A stretch of 64,000 nt of DNA, taken from positions 844,139-908,138 of the forward strand of contig NZ_BMDC01000001.1 of NCBI RefSeq assembly GCF_014635585.1. The letters run 5' to 3'. This document shows positions 8,238 to 16,943 of the stretch, piece after piece. The stretch comes from Rothia aerolata. Lineage in GTDB: Bacteria > Actinomycetota > Actinomycetes > Actinomycetales > Micrococcaceae. The number at the start of each line of letters is the position of its first letter. Within the stretch, counting starts at the first letter, position 1. The notes under the pieces were generated by a model. The model had not been told where the DNA came from. It saw only the letters and a list, made by a program, of their open reading frames with translations, and made no database searches. The translations under genes and the position numbers were made by a program.

Positions 8238-8612
8238 TTAGGTGGCGTCTACGTCAAAGGGGGCATAAGCTCCCCGCGGTAGCCTGTTGGTCACCGACTT
8301 AGCAGGCTTATTGGCCTCAGCTTTCTGGGCTTCGAGGGCGGCGGCCCGCTCGGCGTCGTCCTCGGCCAGGGCCTCGCGCACAATAGTGCGCGGGTCATAC
8401 TGGCGGGGGTCATACTGGCGCCAGTCAACATCGCCCAGCGGATTATCGCCCAGGGTTTCTTTAAGATCGTCGCGAGCTTCAAAGGCCAGGCCGCGAACCC
8501 ACTTAACGCCGTCCTTGAGTTTCTGGGCGTATTCGGGCATGCGTTCGGGGCCAATCACCACGAAAGCGATGATGACGATAATAACGAATTCCATACCAGA
8601 TATGCCGAACAC
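8238..8612 (-). CDS. tatB: Sec-independent (twin-arginine) translocase subunit TatB
   Basis: 124 residues: a short N-terminal membrane helix (residues ~5-20), the GPERMPEYA hinge and an amphipathic helix, typical of TatB in the twin-arginine export system for folded proteins. The GTG at 8612 gives VFGISGMEF, equivalent to the MFGI(N/S)G(G/S)E start of the family; the longer frame is not homologous. The C-terminus carries a short tandem repeat (RQYDPRQYDPRT). TatA and TatC are not in the window. Convergent with mrp, only 2 bases between stops. Confidence 0.88.
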   Translation of the reverse strand: MFGISGMEFVIIVIIAFVVIGPERMPEYAQKLKDGVKWVRGLAFEARDDLKETLGDNPLGDVDWRQYDPRQYDPRTIVREALAEDDAERAAALEAQKAEANKPAKSVTNRLPRGAYAPFDVDAT

Positions 8613-8720
8613 AGTATGGAGATTACCAGCTTTCGCTAGAGAAAGCCTAAAAAGAGGTCTTGGTTCTATATGATGTTCGAAGCAGACGTTTGTCACGAGT
8701 CAAAATAGCTGGGAGTGAAC

Positions 8721-9374
8721 ATGCAGCAGCGTGGTCGAGGCACCGATAGAAATGCCGTGTGGGCTTTCACCGAGGAGTTCCCGCAGGAGTCGGATGACCT
8801 TCGGGCGGCTCGCCGGGCGGCGCAGAGCCTGGGTGCAGACGCTGTGAGTGCTCAGGTGGCTTCACTGCTGACCGTGCTGGCAGCTACTAAAAACGCCCAG
8901 AATGTGCTGGAAATCGGCACCGGGGCGGGTGTCTCGACGGTGGCTCTGCTGGAAGGTATGCAGCCGGGTACCGCTATGACCACCGTTGATATTGATGCCT
9001 CGAGGATTCAGCGGGCAAGAACAATCATCATGGAGTCGCGCCTGGGTAAGAATCACCGGGTGCGCACCATCACCGGCGATGCCCAGCAAGTACTCCCCCG
9101 CCTTTCCACCGGCTCCTATGATCTTGCGCTGGTGGATGTTTCTTCGAATATCACCGAGCTGACCGTCTACCAGGCCCTGGCCCTGCTGAAAGCTGGTGGC
9201 CTGCTGGTTGTCCACAATGCCCTCAACGCCGGTTCGGTGGCGAACCCGGCAGCGCGCGATGAGACCACGGCGGCGCACCGGCGCATGATAAATGACATCG
9301 CCGAGTGCACCGACGATGTGTATGTGTCTCTCTTACACGCCGAATCCGGAGTTTACCTGGTCTATAAGCGGTAA
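8721..9374 (+). CDS. SAM-dependent O-methyltransferase (family 3, catechol-type)
   Basis: 217 residues with a class I methyltransferase fold: motif I NVLEIGTGAGVSTVALLEG, the acidic loop TTVDID for the SAM ribose, and DLALVDVSS for the metal/substrate region. Homologues beside sigE and DUF3117 in actinobacteria are annotated as O-methyltransferases; their substrate is unknown. I prefer the ATG at 8721 because GGGAG lies 5 bases upstream, over the GTG at 8715. It diverges from tatB and converges with the DUF3117 gene. Confidence 0.85.
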   Translation: MQQRGRGTDRNAVWAFTEEFPQESDDLRAARRAAQSLGADAVSAQVASLLTVLAATKNAQNVLEIGTGAGVSTVALLEGMQPGTAMTTVDIDASRIQRARTIIMESRLGKNHRVRTITGDAQQVLPRLSTGSYDLALVDVSSNITELTVYQALALLKAGGLLVVHNALNAGSVANPAARDETTAAHRRMINDIAECTDDVYVSLLHAESGVYLVYKR

Positions 9375-9404
9375 CCGCCGGTGGCGGAGCTGACTGACCC
9401 CGGT

Positions 9405-9575
9405 CTAGGATTCGTCGAATTGTTTGAGGGACTCTTTGAGTTCTTCGATGTCTTTTTCTGACATATCGAGCACCAGGCGACCGCCGCCCTCCAGCGGAAT
9501 CCGCAGAATGATACTGCGGGATTCACGAACAATTTCCAGCGGACCGTCGCCGGTGCGTGGTTTCTGCGCTGCCAT
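9405..9575 (-). CDS. DUF3117 small protein
   Basis: 56-residue cytoplasmic protein starting MAAQKPRTGDGPLEIVRES and ending ESLKQFDES. The sequence is the near-invariant actinobacterial DUF3117 family (Rv1211-like in mycobacteria). It is acidic at the C-terminus with a beta-rich first half (SIILRIPLEGGGRLV). Biochemical function is not established to my knowledge. The neighbourhood with an O-methyltransferase, TatB and Mrp is conserved in the phylum. GGAG lies 6 bases before the ATG. Confidence 0.9.
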   Translation of the reverse strand: MAAQKPRTGDGPLEIVRESRSIILRIPLEGGGRLVLDMSEKDIEELKESLKQFDES

Positions 9576-9665
9576 GAGACTCCTTGATCGACCGTCTGTG
9601 ACCTAGCTCTATGGTAACGCGGGTTACACCCTCTGAGCTCCTTCTACACTCCCTTTGGGCAGATT

Positions 9666-10964
9666 TTACGGCGGGTAGTCGCCGCCGCCGGGGAGCTCTT
9701 TCCAGTGCCAGAGCCAGCCAATCCACCCAAACTGAAGCACCGCCCCGCTCGCCAGCAGCAGGAAGCGATAAGCCCGCGATGCTGATAGCGCAACCAGCGG
9801 AAGGCAGAGGGGGAAGAGAGGCAGCAGCAGGCGGAAGAGGGAGCTCTGCGGGTTGAGAAAAACCAGCAGGTAGGCGGCGTAGGCGGCACACCAGATAATC
9901 AGCAGCGGGTGCAGGGCGCCCCGCACCGCCCTACTCATCAGCACCAAGACGAAAGCCGCAACCAGCAGGAGCAGGGCAGGAATTGCCAGAGCTCCGAGAT
10001 ACTCCTGGCCCTGTTTTATCCAGGGTACGACCGGTGCCAGGTGACTACCGCGCCAGGCGGTCTCTGTGGCGGTGTAGGCATCGGGCCGCCCGGTATAGAC
10101 CCAGGCAATCGCCGGCCACAGAAGTGCCTCGGCGCAGATAACGAGGGCAGCCGCCAGCTGCTGTCGGGTCTGCTTCAGGGCTACTCCCAGCCGACCAAGC
10201 CAGGAGGACGACGCTGCCTCCGGTGAGCGCGCAGTGGAGAGCAGGGTGGAGCACCAGAAAATTCCGGCGGCGGCTCCCAGCGGTACCCCCACCGGGCGCG
10301 AAAGGCAAGCAAAGAGACCAGCGGCGGCAGCCAGCCACCAGTGCCGCCGCATCATCAGTAGCAGGGTTAGCGCAAGGAAGAAGAGGTTATAGCTCTCAGC
10401 ATAGGGCACCTGTAAAACGGGTGAGACGGGTAGGAAGGCAACCGCGGCAAGACCCCAGAGAGCAAGACTTTCGCGCTCCGCTTTTCCCACCCCGGCGACG
10501 TCCTTCAACGACGCCTCGAAGAGAAAGAAAATCGCAAAGGCGGCGCAGAAGCCAGAAACCAGAGCCAGGCCAGCCGCTACGGGGTAATAATCGGCCCCCA
10601 GCAGGGTTGCCAGGAACTGGGCGGTGAGGGGAAAAAGAGGGTAAAAAGCCCAGGGGTTCTCTTGAACAGTCCCCGACTGGTTCACCGGCAAAACGGCGGG
10701 ATAGCCCCCTTGAGCAATCTGCTGATACCAGCCGGAGTCCCAGAAAGAGATAAAGTCCAGGTAGCCGGTGGGGCCAGGCCCCCAGGGGCTCACCAGCTGC
10801 TGGCTTCCCACCAGTCTAAAGAGCAGAAAGGCCAGCAGGCGGCTGGTAGCAAAGATCAGCAGGATTTTTGCCCAGATGGGCAGAGCAGCAAAAGCCAGGC
10901 GGGCTCGGGTGAGCCAGGCCCAGAGAAAATCGGTGGGGCTCAGACGGGGAAAAGCAGCTTTCAT
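9666..10964 (-). CDS. PIG-V family mannosyltransferase-like integral membrane protein
   Basis: 432-residue polytopic membrane protein (about ten hydrophobic segments) of the GT-C glycosyltransferase fold. YLDFISFWDSGWYQQIAQGGYP matches the PIG-V family signature region (first luminal loop with W-D-x-x-W/H), and NPWAFYPLFPLT matches its FFPL-like motif. In actinobacteria such proteins are thought to use polyprenyl-phospho-mannose for cell-envelope glycans; the acceptor here is unknown. The ATG at 10964 follows a TTG in frame; the ATG is preferred. The gene begins 10 bp after the DivIVA-domain gene and is probably co-transcribed with it. Confidence 0.78.
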   Translation of the reverse strand: MKAAFPRLSPTDFLWAWLTRARLAFAALPIWAKILLIFATSRLLAFLLFRLVGSQQLVSPWGPGPTGYLDFISFWDSGWYQQIAQGGYPAVLPVNQSGTVQENPWAFYPLFPLTAQFLATLLGADYYPVAAGLALVSGFCAAFAIFFLFEASLKDVAGVGKAERESLALWGLAAVAFLPVSPVLQVPYAESYNLFFLALTLLLMMRRHWWLAAAAGLFACLSRPVGVPLGAAAGIFWCSTLLSTARSPEAASSSWLGRLGVALKQTRQQLAAALVICAEALLWPAIAWVYTGRPDAYTATETAWRGSHLAPVVPWIKQGQEYLGALAIPALLLLVAAFVLVLMSRAVRGALHPLLIIWCAAYAAYLLVFLNPQSSLFRLLLPLFPLCLPLVALSASRAYRFLLLASGAVLQFGWIGWLWHWKELPGGGDYPP

Positions 10965-10974
10965 CAAGGGAAAT

Positions 10975-11292
10975 CTAGTTAGTGGTCTGGTCGGTGGCTA
11001 CCCGCCGCAGACGCTCGTTTTCTGCGATGAGCTGCACGAAAAGTTCATCGACTTCGTCCTTGTTATAACCACCCAGGGCGGTTGAAAAGCTAATCTTCTC
11101 TAGCTCTGCCCTGTTCAGGGACGAAGACACAATGAGCGGTAACTCGCGGTTGCCCTCAAGGTCTATACCGTCAGAGGCAATATAGCCGATAGTCTTGCGG
11201 GCGGGAAAGAGCCGGTCGGTGCCCAACACAGCAATGCCCACCATGGTCAGGGTCAAAACCACCAGAGTAAAAATCACCAAAATATAGTTCAC
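10975..11292 (-). CDS. Small DivIVA-domain membrane protein
   Basis: 105 residues. An N-terminal transmembrane helix (residues ~3-24) is followed by a short linker and a DivIVA-like motif, ISFSTALGGYNKDEVDELFVQLIAENERLR (about 70-98), which resembles the membrane-binding N-domain of DivIVA/Wag31 but lacks the long coiled coil. Such single-pass DivIVA-domain proteins occur widely in actinobacteria and may mark growth or division sites (inference). It is the first gene of a two-gene unit with the mannosyltransferase; the ATG is preceded by GAGAAAGAG. Confidence 0.72.
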   Translation of the reverse strand: MNYILVIFTLVVLTLTMVGIAVLGTDRLFPARKTIGYIASDGIDLEGNRELPLIVSSSLNRAELEKISFSTALGGYNKDEVDELFVQLIAENERLRRVATDQTTN

Positions 11293-11387
11293 AGCCGCTT
11301 CTCTTTCTCCTGAGCTGAGGGGATCTCCACCAGCTTAGTTTATAGCCCTGCCTACCCCGAAGATTGTTCAAAAGATCGCAAGACGAC

Positions 11388-11418
11388 AGCCTGAGGGCGC
11401 CAGGCAACCTTCCTTAAA
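11388..11418 (-). repeat. Probable decayed half copy of the class A hairpin
   Basis: A GC-rich arm ending GCCAGGCAAC is followed by CTTCCTTAAA, close to the ACCTCCCTTAAACG junction of intact copies. The rest of the loop and the second arm are missing. The flank (GATCGCAAG..ACAGCC) also resembles the left flank of copy 2 at 15586. It lies upstream of the ABC operon. Confidence 0.4.
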
Positions 11419-11578
11419 TTTAATCTTGCTCACAAAACACGATGTGTAACAGGCCTCTTACATTCGAGGAGTATGCTATCTTTCAAACCTGAAAATATGA
11501 CCTGGTTTACATACTCGCTTGAACAAGACCACAGGTTGAGATAGCTCAAGCTCACCATCACACTCATTAGGAGGCCCA

Positions 11579-12319
11579 GTGAACGATTCGCTGGTTCAAC
11601 TCAAGAACGTCAATAAGCACTTCGGTGCCCTGCACGTTCTCAAAGACATTAACCTCTCCGTTGGCAAGGGCGAGGTTATTATTCTGCTCGGCCCCTCGGG
11701 TTCGGGTAAGTCCACTCTCTGCCGTACCATTAACCGCCTCGAAACCATAGACAGCGGCGAAATTAGCATCGACGGCAAGCTCCTGCCCGAAGAGGGCAAG
11801 GCACTGGCGCAACTGCGCGCCGAGGTGGGCATGGTTTTCCAGTCCTTCAACCTCTTCGCCCACAAGTCCATTCTGGATAACGTCACCCTGGGCCCCCGCA
11901 AGGTGCTGGGCAAGTCCAAGGCAGAGGCTGAAGAAGAAGCTATGGCGCTTTTGGCCAAGGTGGGTGTTGATTCCCAGGCGCAGAAGATGCCCGCCCAGCT
12001 CTCGGGTGGCCAGCAGCAGCGCGTTGCCATTGCCCGCGCTCTGGCGATGAAGCCCAAGGTGATGCTCTTTGACGAGCCCACCTCAGCTCTCGACCCCGAA
12101 ATGGTCAACGAGGTTCTAGAAACCATGGTCTCCCTAGCTAAGGAGGGCATGACCATGATTGTGGTAACCCACGAGATGGGCTTCGCCCGCCGCGCAGCAG
12201 ACCGCATTGTTTTTCTTGCCGACGGCGAGATCGTGGAAGAAGCCACTCCCACCGAATTCTTCACCAACCCCAAGTCAGACCGCGCCAAGGACTTCCTGGG
12301 CAAGATTCTCAACCACTAG
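11579..12319 (+). CDS. gluA: Polar amino acid ABC transporter ATPase (GluA-like)
   Basis: 246-residue cytoplasmic ATPase driving amino acid import. Walker [10 protein letters not shown] at 38-46, signature LSGGQQQR, Walker [13 protein letters not shown] and the switch His in VTHEMGF are intact. The length and [15 protein letters not shown] start are normal for the GlnQ/GluA group. GTG start with AGGAGG 4 bases upstream. First gene of a four-gene operon (ATPase, binding protein, two permeases) in the order of Corynebacterium gluABCD, so glutamate is the likely substrate; glutamine is the main alternative. Confidence 0.92.
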   Translation: MNDSLVQLKNVNKHFGALHVLKDINLSVGKGEVIILLGPSGSGKSTLCRTINRLETIDSGEISIDGKLLPEEGKALAQLRAEVGMVFQSFNLFAHKSILDNVTLGPRKVLGKSKAEAEEEAMALLAKVGVDSQAQKMPAQLSGGQQQRVAIARALAMKPKVMLFDEPTSALDPEMVNEVLETMVSLAKEGMTMIVVTHEMGFARRAADRIVFLADGEIVEEATPTEFFTNPKSDRAKDFLGKILNH

Positions 12320-12328
12320 GGGTAGGCG

Positions 12329-13177
12329 ATGTTTGCACACTTCAAGAAGAAAATCACGGCTGCCGCTGCGGTCACCGCAGCCGCAGCTTTGGCGCTGACC
12401 GGCTGCGCGTCGTCCAGCGGCGAAAACGACACTCTGCGGATCGGCATCAAGTACGACCAGCCGGGCCTGGGTTACCAGGACGGCCCCGACTACACCGGCT
12501 TCGACACCGATGTTGCCCGCTACGTAGCCAAGGAACTGGGCTACTCCGAAGACCAGATTGAGTGGGTTGAGTCTCCCTCCGCCAACCGAGAGAACATGCT
12601 CTCCAACGGCCAGGTGGACATGATTTTTGCAACCTACTCAATTTCTGACACCCGTCTGAAGACCGTAGACTTCGCAGGCCCCTACTTTATTGCCGGCCAG
12701 GACCTTTTGGTGCAGAAAGACAACAACGATATTCACGGCCCCGATGACCTCAACGGCAAGGACCTCTGTTCGGTCACCGGCTCCACCTCAGCCAAGAAGA
12801 TTCAAGATCAGTTCGCTTCCAACGTGCAGCTGGTTCAGCAGAACTCCTACTCCGACTGCGTGGTCGCACTCAACGCCGGCATGGTCGATGCGGTGACCAC
12901 CGACGACATTATTCTGGCGGGTCTGGGTGCGACCAAGGCCAACGAGGGTCAGCTCAAGGTAGTGGGCAACACCTTCACCGAAGAAAACTACGGGGTGGGC
13001 CTGCCCAAGGGCACCGATAAGTGCAAGGCAATCAACGAGGCCATTAACAAGATGGTTGAGACCGGCGAGTGGGAAAAGGCCATCGAGAAGAACGTGGGCA
13101 ACTCCGGTTTTGAATACAACCGCGAGCTCAACCCGCCCCATCTCGGCGACTCCTGCGCTCAACCCAGCGAAGAATAA
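12329..13177 (+). CDS. gluB: Glutamate/polar amino acid-binding lipoprotein (GluB-like)
   Basis: 282-residue extracytoplasmic solute-binding protein (family 3). A lysine-rich signal peptide ends in the lipobox LALTGC, with the lipidated Cys at residue 26. The mature part carries the family 3 pattern GIKYDQPGLG, GFDTDVARYVAKELGY, NGQVDMIFATYSIS, RLKTVDFAGPYF. Lies 9 bp after gluA and delivers the ligand to the two permeases encoded next. Two cysteine pairs in the mature part may form disulfides. Confidence 0.9.
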   Translation: MFAHFKKKITAAAAVTAAAALALTGCASSSGENDTLRIGIKYDQPGLGYQDGPDYTGFDTDVARYVAKELGYSEDQIEWVESPSANRENMLSNGQVDMIFATYSISDTRLKTVDFAGPYFIAGQDLLVQKDNNDIHGPDDLNGKDLCSVTGSTSAKKIQDQFASNVQLVQQNSYSDCVVALNAGMVDAVTTDDIILAGLGATKANEGQLKVVGNTFTEENYGVGLPKGTDKCKAINEAINKMVETGEWEKAIEKNVGNSGFEYNRELNPPHLGDSCAQPSEE

Positions 13178-13213
13178 TTCACACACTTCAACTTTTTAGA
13201 AACGGAGGCTCCC

Positions 13214-13897
13214 GTGTCATTCGGCGAACAGCTCTCCACGCTTTTTAGCACCTACAACGTGTTTGAAGCGTTTTGGGCGAATGTTCAGCTCACCTTCTGG
13301 GCAGCCATCGGGTCATTCGTCATCGGCGCAATTTTGGCGCTCATGCGAATCTCCCCGGTTCCCTCGTTGCAGTTCATCGGTGCGGCATACGTCAACCTGA
13401 TTCGCAACACCCCGCTGACCATTCTCATGACCATGGCGATTCTGGGTGTTTGGACCCAGTTCCAGCTTCAGCTGGTTTCAGACTTTGAAGCCAACTTCTT
13501 TATCTACGCGGCCATTGTGCTCTCGATTTACCACGCTTCCTTTGTCTGCGAGGCAATCCGATCGGGCGTCAATACCGTTCCCGTGGGCCAGGCAGAAGCA
13601 GCCCGCGCTATCGGGCTGGGCTTCTTCCCGGCAGCCCGCCACATTATCTTCCCCCAGGCCCTGCGCGGTTCTATCACTCCCCTGGGCAACACCCTGATTG
13701 CTCTGGCCAAGAACACCACCGTTGCCACCGTGGCCTCGGTTGCTGAAGCCTCGGGCATGATGAAGTCCATGATCGAGTTCAACTCAGACCTGATCTTCCT
13801 GATCTTCGCGGTCTTTGCTATGGGCTTTGTGATTATTGTTGTTCCCATCGGTATTTTGACCACCTGGGCATCACGTAAATTGGCGGTGAAGCGATGA
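13214..13897 (+). CDS. gluC: Amino acid ABC transporter permease (GluC-like)
   Basis: 227-residue inner-membrane permease of the HisMQ type with about five helices. The EAA loop that docks the ATPase reads EAARAIGLGFFPAARHIIFPQALRGSI. GTG start at 13214 with CGGAGG 6 bases upstream. The stop overlaps the next start by 4 bp (ATGA), a sign of translational coupling with gluD. Confidence 0.9.
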   Translation: MSFGEQLSTLFSTYNVFEAFWANVQLTFWAAIGSFVIGAILALMRISPVPSLQFIGAAYVNLIRNTPLTILMTMAILGVWTQFQLQLVSDFEANFFIYAAIVLSIYHASFVCEAIRSGVNTVPVGQAEAARAIGLGFFPAARHIIFPQALRGSITPLGNTLIALAKNTTVATVASVAEASGMMKSMIEFNSDLIFLIFAVFAMGFVIIVVPIGILTTWASRKLAVKR

Positions 13898-14796
13898 GCT
13901 CCTCAGTACTCTTTGATACTCCCGGCCCCAGGGGCCGCAAGATTACCACGATCTTCAACATTGCTGCCATTGTGGTGCTACTGGCGGTACTCGCCTACGT
14001 TGCGGTGGTCATGAACCGCCAGGGTCAGCTTGAGGCGGAGAAATGGACGGCGCTCTTCTCGGGTTACGCCTGGGCCTACTACTTCCTGCCCGGTATTCTC
14101 TCTACCCTGAAGGCCGCCATTATCGCCGTGATCACCTCGGTCATCTTCGGTATGATTTTCGGCTACATGCGGCTTTCCACCAATGCTGTGGTGCGGGGCA
14201 TCGCAACCGTGGTGGTGGAATTCTTCCGCGCCGTGCCGGTGCTGATTATGATGATCTTCTTCTGGCTCTTCCTCGGCCAGTTCTCGGTCTTCTCCCCCTC
14301 GCAGCTACCCTTCATCGCCGTCGTCATTGGGCTTACCCTCTATAACGGCTCGGTGATTGCCGAGCTGCTGCGCTCCGGCGTGAAGCAGCTACCCAGGGGC
14401 CAGGGTGAGGCTGGCCTTGCTATCGGCCTGACTCCCAGCAAGGTACTGCGCTCAATTCTGATGCCGCAGGCAATGATGACCATGCTGCCCTCTCTGGTCT
14501 CCCAGTTCGTGGTGATTCTGAAAGACACCGCCCTGGGCTACATCATCTCCTACCCCGAGCTGCTGGCCTCAGCCCGCCGCTTCGGCTCAGGCGAGGGCAA
14601 CGTCTTGCAGACCCTGCTGCTGGCAGCGGTGCTCTTCATCATCATCAACTTCGCCCTTACCTCGCTGGCCACCTGGCTCTCGACCTTCCTGCATTCCCGC
14701 TCCTCCTCCGGCGTGAAGAAGGCAGACGGAATTCCCGGTGAGGTCGATAACGCCAACCCCGCCACCATCGCCATGTTCAAGATTCCCAAGGCATAG
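13894..14796 (+). CDS. gluD: Amino acid ABC transporter permease (GluD-like)
   Basis: 300-residue partner permease. After a first helix (VVLLAVLAYVAVVM) come the family helices and an EAA loop, GEAGLAIGLTPSKVLRSILMPQAM. The C-terminal ~35 residues are a polar extension (SSSGVKKADGIPGEVDNANP), as in Corynebacterium GluD. Last gene of the operon; a strong hairpin terminator starts 16 bases after its stop. Confidence 0.9.
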   Translation: MSSSVLFDTPGPRGRKITTIFNIAAIVVLLAVLAYVAVVMNRQGQLEAEKWTALFSGYAWAYYFLPGILSTLKAAIIAVITSVIFGMIFGYMRLSTNAVVRGIATVVVEFFRAVPVLIMMIFFWLFLGQFSVFSPSQLPFIAVVIGLTLYNGSVIAELLRSGVKQLPRGQGEAGLAIGLTPSKVLRSILMPQAMMTMLPSLVSQFVVILKDTALGYIISYPELLASARRFGSGEGNVLQTLLLAAVLFIIINFALTSLATWLSTFLHSRSSSGVKKADGIPGEVDNANPATIAMFKIPKA

Positions 14797-14811
14797 GCAG
14801 GTACACAGAAA

Positions 14812-14855
14812 AAACTCCCGGAAGAAGGTGATTACTCACCCGCTTCCGGGAGTTT
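14812..14855 (+). terminator. Terminator of the gluABCD-like operon
   Basis: 13-bp perfect stem (14812-14824 with 14843-14855). The 18-nt interior contains a smaller hairpin, GGTGATTACTCACC. The flank has A-runs on the 5' side and TTTCGCTTT on the 3' side. It may also serve the opposite gene, whose stop is at 14888. Confidence 0.8.
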
Positions 14856-14887
14856 CGCTTTAACTCCTCAGGAGCAAAAGCTAGATA

Positions 14888-15448
14888 TTACTGATTTTCA
14901 ACCAGGTTGATTGAGGTGACGTTGAACTTAGAAGTCGCGGTTCCCTCAACGGTGTAGGTGCAGGTACCAAAGTTGCCACTGACAGTCACAGGGTATGAAA
15001 TGTTAGTGACGTGATCTTTGTTGGTTGCACCACCGAGTGACTTAGCCGATGAATCGTCCAGACGGAAGCTGGGAGCAAACGCTGCGCCACCACCGGGGAA
15101 GATTCCGCTAATGCTTCCACCGGCTACCACGGGGGCAGTGTAAGTCTGGCCGTTCAGCAGAGTCACCTCAGCCGGGCCGGCAGTCAGAGTCGCCTGAGTT
15201 CCCGCAGGAAGGTTACCGCCATGCCAGTAAGCGCCAAAGGTAATCTGCTTGTTGAGCAGGTTACCGGCAACCTCGGTGTGCGAGGGTGCGCTCAATGAGA
15301 AGTCTTCAGCACTGGGGCATGCAGTTCCGGCTGCTGACGCGGGAGCTTCGGGAGCCGCCTCGGCCTCCGCAGCGGTTGCTGCGGGAACGCCGCCAAACAG
15401 CAGAGCACCTACGGTAGCTGCGGTCGCAAGCTTGGTCTGAATACGCAT
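14888..15448 (-). CDS. Secreted protein of unknown function
   Basis: 186 residues. A Sec signal peptide (MRIQTKLATAATVGALLFGG, likely cleaved after ATAA, near residue 27) precedes an Ala/Glu/Pro-rich linker and a ~145-residue domain that looks beta-rich (TFGAYWHGGNLPAGTQATLTAG, SFRLDDSSAKSLGG, ISYPVTVSGNFGTCTYTVEG). There are two cysteines in the mature chain, which could form one disulfide. I do not recognise a family. It is a single gene with a class A hairpin upstream; the ATG is preceded by GGAAAGGAA. Confidence 0.7.
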   Translation of the reverse strand: MRIQTKLATAATVGALLFGGVPAATAAEAEAAPEAPASAAGTACPSAEDFSLSAPSHTEVAGNLLNKQITFGAYWHGGNLPAGTQATLTAGPAEVTLLNGQTYTAPVVAGGSISGIFPGGGAAFAPSFRLDDSSAKSLGGATNKDHVTNISYPVTVSGNFGTCTYTVEGTATSKFNVTSINLVENQ

Positions 15449-15596
15449 GATTTATTCCTTTCCGTCGCAAACATAAGCGAACTGATTAAATACCCTAGTT
15501 TGCCCGACGGGGAATTTCAAACCTGAAAATAAAACGACTAGTCAGCTCGAAGTGTTGGATTTTAGAAAAGGAGGCTTTTCAGGAAGGTCGCAAGGA

Positions 15597-15668
15597 CAGC
15601 CCGAGCGCGCCTGGCCAACTGGCATCGGGGCTGGCGTTTAAGGGAGGTTGGCCAGCGCGCTCGGGCTG
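15597..15668 (+). repeat. Class A hairpin repeat, copy 2 (short form)
   Basis: Arms 15597-15619 and 15647-15668 pair over 22 bp with one bulged C. The 27-nt loop 15620-15646 is identical to the consensus. Arms are nearly the same as those of copy 6 (39853). Located 36 bases after the dapE stop. Confidence 0.9.
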
Positions 15669-15704
15669 GCCAACCGCTTCTGAACAAGCATCCGTCCCAG
15701 AGCC

Positions 15705-16844
15705 TCAGGTAGCTGTCAGCCAGTTTTCAAGGGCGCGCAGGCACTGGCGCACCGCTTCATCGCTCACGTGCTCGTTATCGGTATGGGCCAGCAGGGCATC
15801 ACCGGGGCCAAAGTTCACCGCCGGAATTCCGATTTCGGAGAACCTTGCCACGTCCGTCCAGCCGTACTTGGGCTGGGGCTCTCTGCCCACCGACTCGATG
15901 AGCGAGCGCGACATCGGGGCGTCGAGGCCAGGACGCGCGGCCGCCGACTGATCCACGAAGTCCAGCTCGTAGCCGGAGAAGACTTCCTCCACGTGAGCCA
16001 CTGCCTCTTCTAAGGTCTTGTTAGGGGCGAAGCGGTAGTTAATGTGAACCGAGGCTTCATCAGGAATAATGTTGCCAGCAACACCGCCGGAAATCTGCAC
16101 CGCATTGAGCCCCTCGCGGAAGTCCAGGCCTTCTACCTCGTAGGTGGCAGGCTGATAGGTGGCCAGGCGGGTGAGAACATCCGCCATCTTGTGAATGGCG
16201 TTCTCCCCCTTCCATGCCCTGCCCGAGTGGGCACGCAGGCCGGAGGTGTGAATCCAGAACCGCATGGTTCCGTTGCAGCCGCCCTCGATGGTGCCGTTGG
16301 TGGGTTCCAGCAACACGGCAAAGTCTGCATCTGTGAGTAGCTGGGCGTGGTTGCGCATGAGACGGCCCAGCCCCGAGAGTTCCGAGGCAACTTCTTCGTT
16401 GTCGTAGAACACGTAGGTGATGTCATAGGCGGCATCGGTCAGTAGAGCGGCCAAAGCCAGCTGAACCGCCACCCCGCCCTTCATATCGGTTGCCCCGCGC
16501 CCATAGAGCAGGCGGGCGCCGTCCTGCTCCTTCCACACCGACGGAACGGTGCCGAGCGAGCCCTCCACCGCCGGTAGCGGAACCGTATCCAGGTGACCAG
16601 CCAGCACCACCCGCTGGGGCTTACCCCAGTTGGTGCGGGCGATGATCGAATCACCGTCTCGGGTGATCTCCAGGTGGCCCAGGGAAGAAAGGGCGGCTTC
16701 AACCAGGTCGGCAATCCTTTTTTCTTCGCCAGAGACCGAATAAATATCGAGCAGGTCGGCGGTGAGGTCGGCAACGTCCTTGGTTAAGTCCAAAGAATCC
16801 GGGCCAAAGGATGAAAAATCAGCAGCGGTGTATCTCTCTGTCAT
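15705..16844 (-). CDS. dapE: Succinyl-diaminopimelate desuccinylase
   Basis: 379-residue M20 metallohydrolase that removes succinate from N-succinyl-LL-diaminopimelate in lysine and cell-wall meso-DAP synthesis. Metal and catalytic residues are visible: H84 and D86 in LAGHLDTVPLP, D in GRGATDMKGG, the Glu pair in YDNEEVASE and the late His in LLAHTDNEHV. The ATG at 16844 (MTERYTAADF) gives normal length and fits a -10 hexamer 7 nt upstream. Divergent from dapD with a 99-bp gap, so the two lysine genes share a control region. Confidence 0.92.
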   Translation of the reverse strand: MTERYTAADFSSFGPDSLDLTKDVADLTADLLDIYSVSGEEKRIADLVEAALSSLGHLEITRDGDSIIARTNWGKPQRVVLAGHLDTVPLPAVEGSLGTVPSVWKEQDGARLLYGRGATDMKGGVAVQLALAALLTDAAYDITYVFYDNEEVASELSGLGRLMRNHAQLLTDADFAVLLEPTNGTIEGGCNGTMRFWIHTSGLRAHSGRAWKGENAIHKMADVLTRLATYQPATYEVEGLDFREGLNAVQISGGVAGNIIPDEASVHINYRFAPNKTLEEAVAHVEEVFSGYELDFVDQSAAARPGLDAPMSRSLIESVGREPQPKYGWTDVARFSEIGIPAVNFGPGDALLAHTDNEHVSDEAVRQCLRALENWLTAT

Positions 16845-16851
16845 GCCCACC

Positions 16852-16857
16852 ACTTTA
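16852..16857 (-). promoter_or_regulatory. -10 hexamer of a probable leaderless promoter (dapE)
   Basis: TAAAGT on the minus strand, exactly 7 nt before the dapE ATG, with no ribosome binding site between. Same geometry as pepP, dapD and the Nudix-LOG gene. Confidence 0.5.
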
Positions 16858-16930
16858 CCGTCTGAGCTTGTCACCCAATATGCCCGTCTCAAAATACCGT
16901 CATGACCGTGCGGGCTCACTGTCAGCAAAC

Positions 16931-16936
16931 TAAACT
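16931..16936 (+). promoter_or_regulatory. -10 hexamer of a probable leaderless promoter (dapD)
   Basis: TAAACT lies exactly 7 nt before the dapD ATG; the spacer GGAAACC is almost the same as at pepP (GGAAACT). No Shine-Dalgarno at proper distance. Confidence 0.5.
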
Positions 16937-16943
16937 GGAAACC

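Noticed and set aside
11481-15531. 17-bp identical sequence TTTCAAACCTGAAAATA at 11481 and 15515 as a shared operator
   Set aside because: It has a weak inverted symmetry (TTTCA/TGAAA), but one 17-bp match in AT-rich spacers of 64 kb is close to chance and the two genes share no evident logic.
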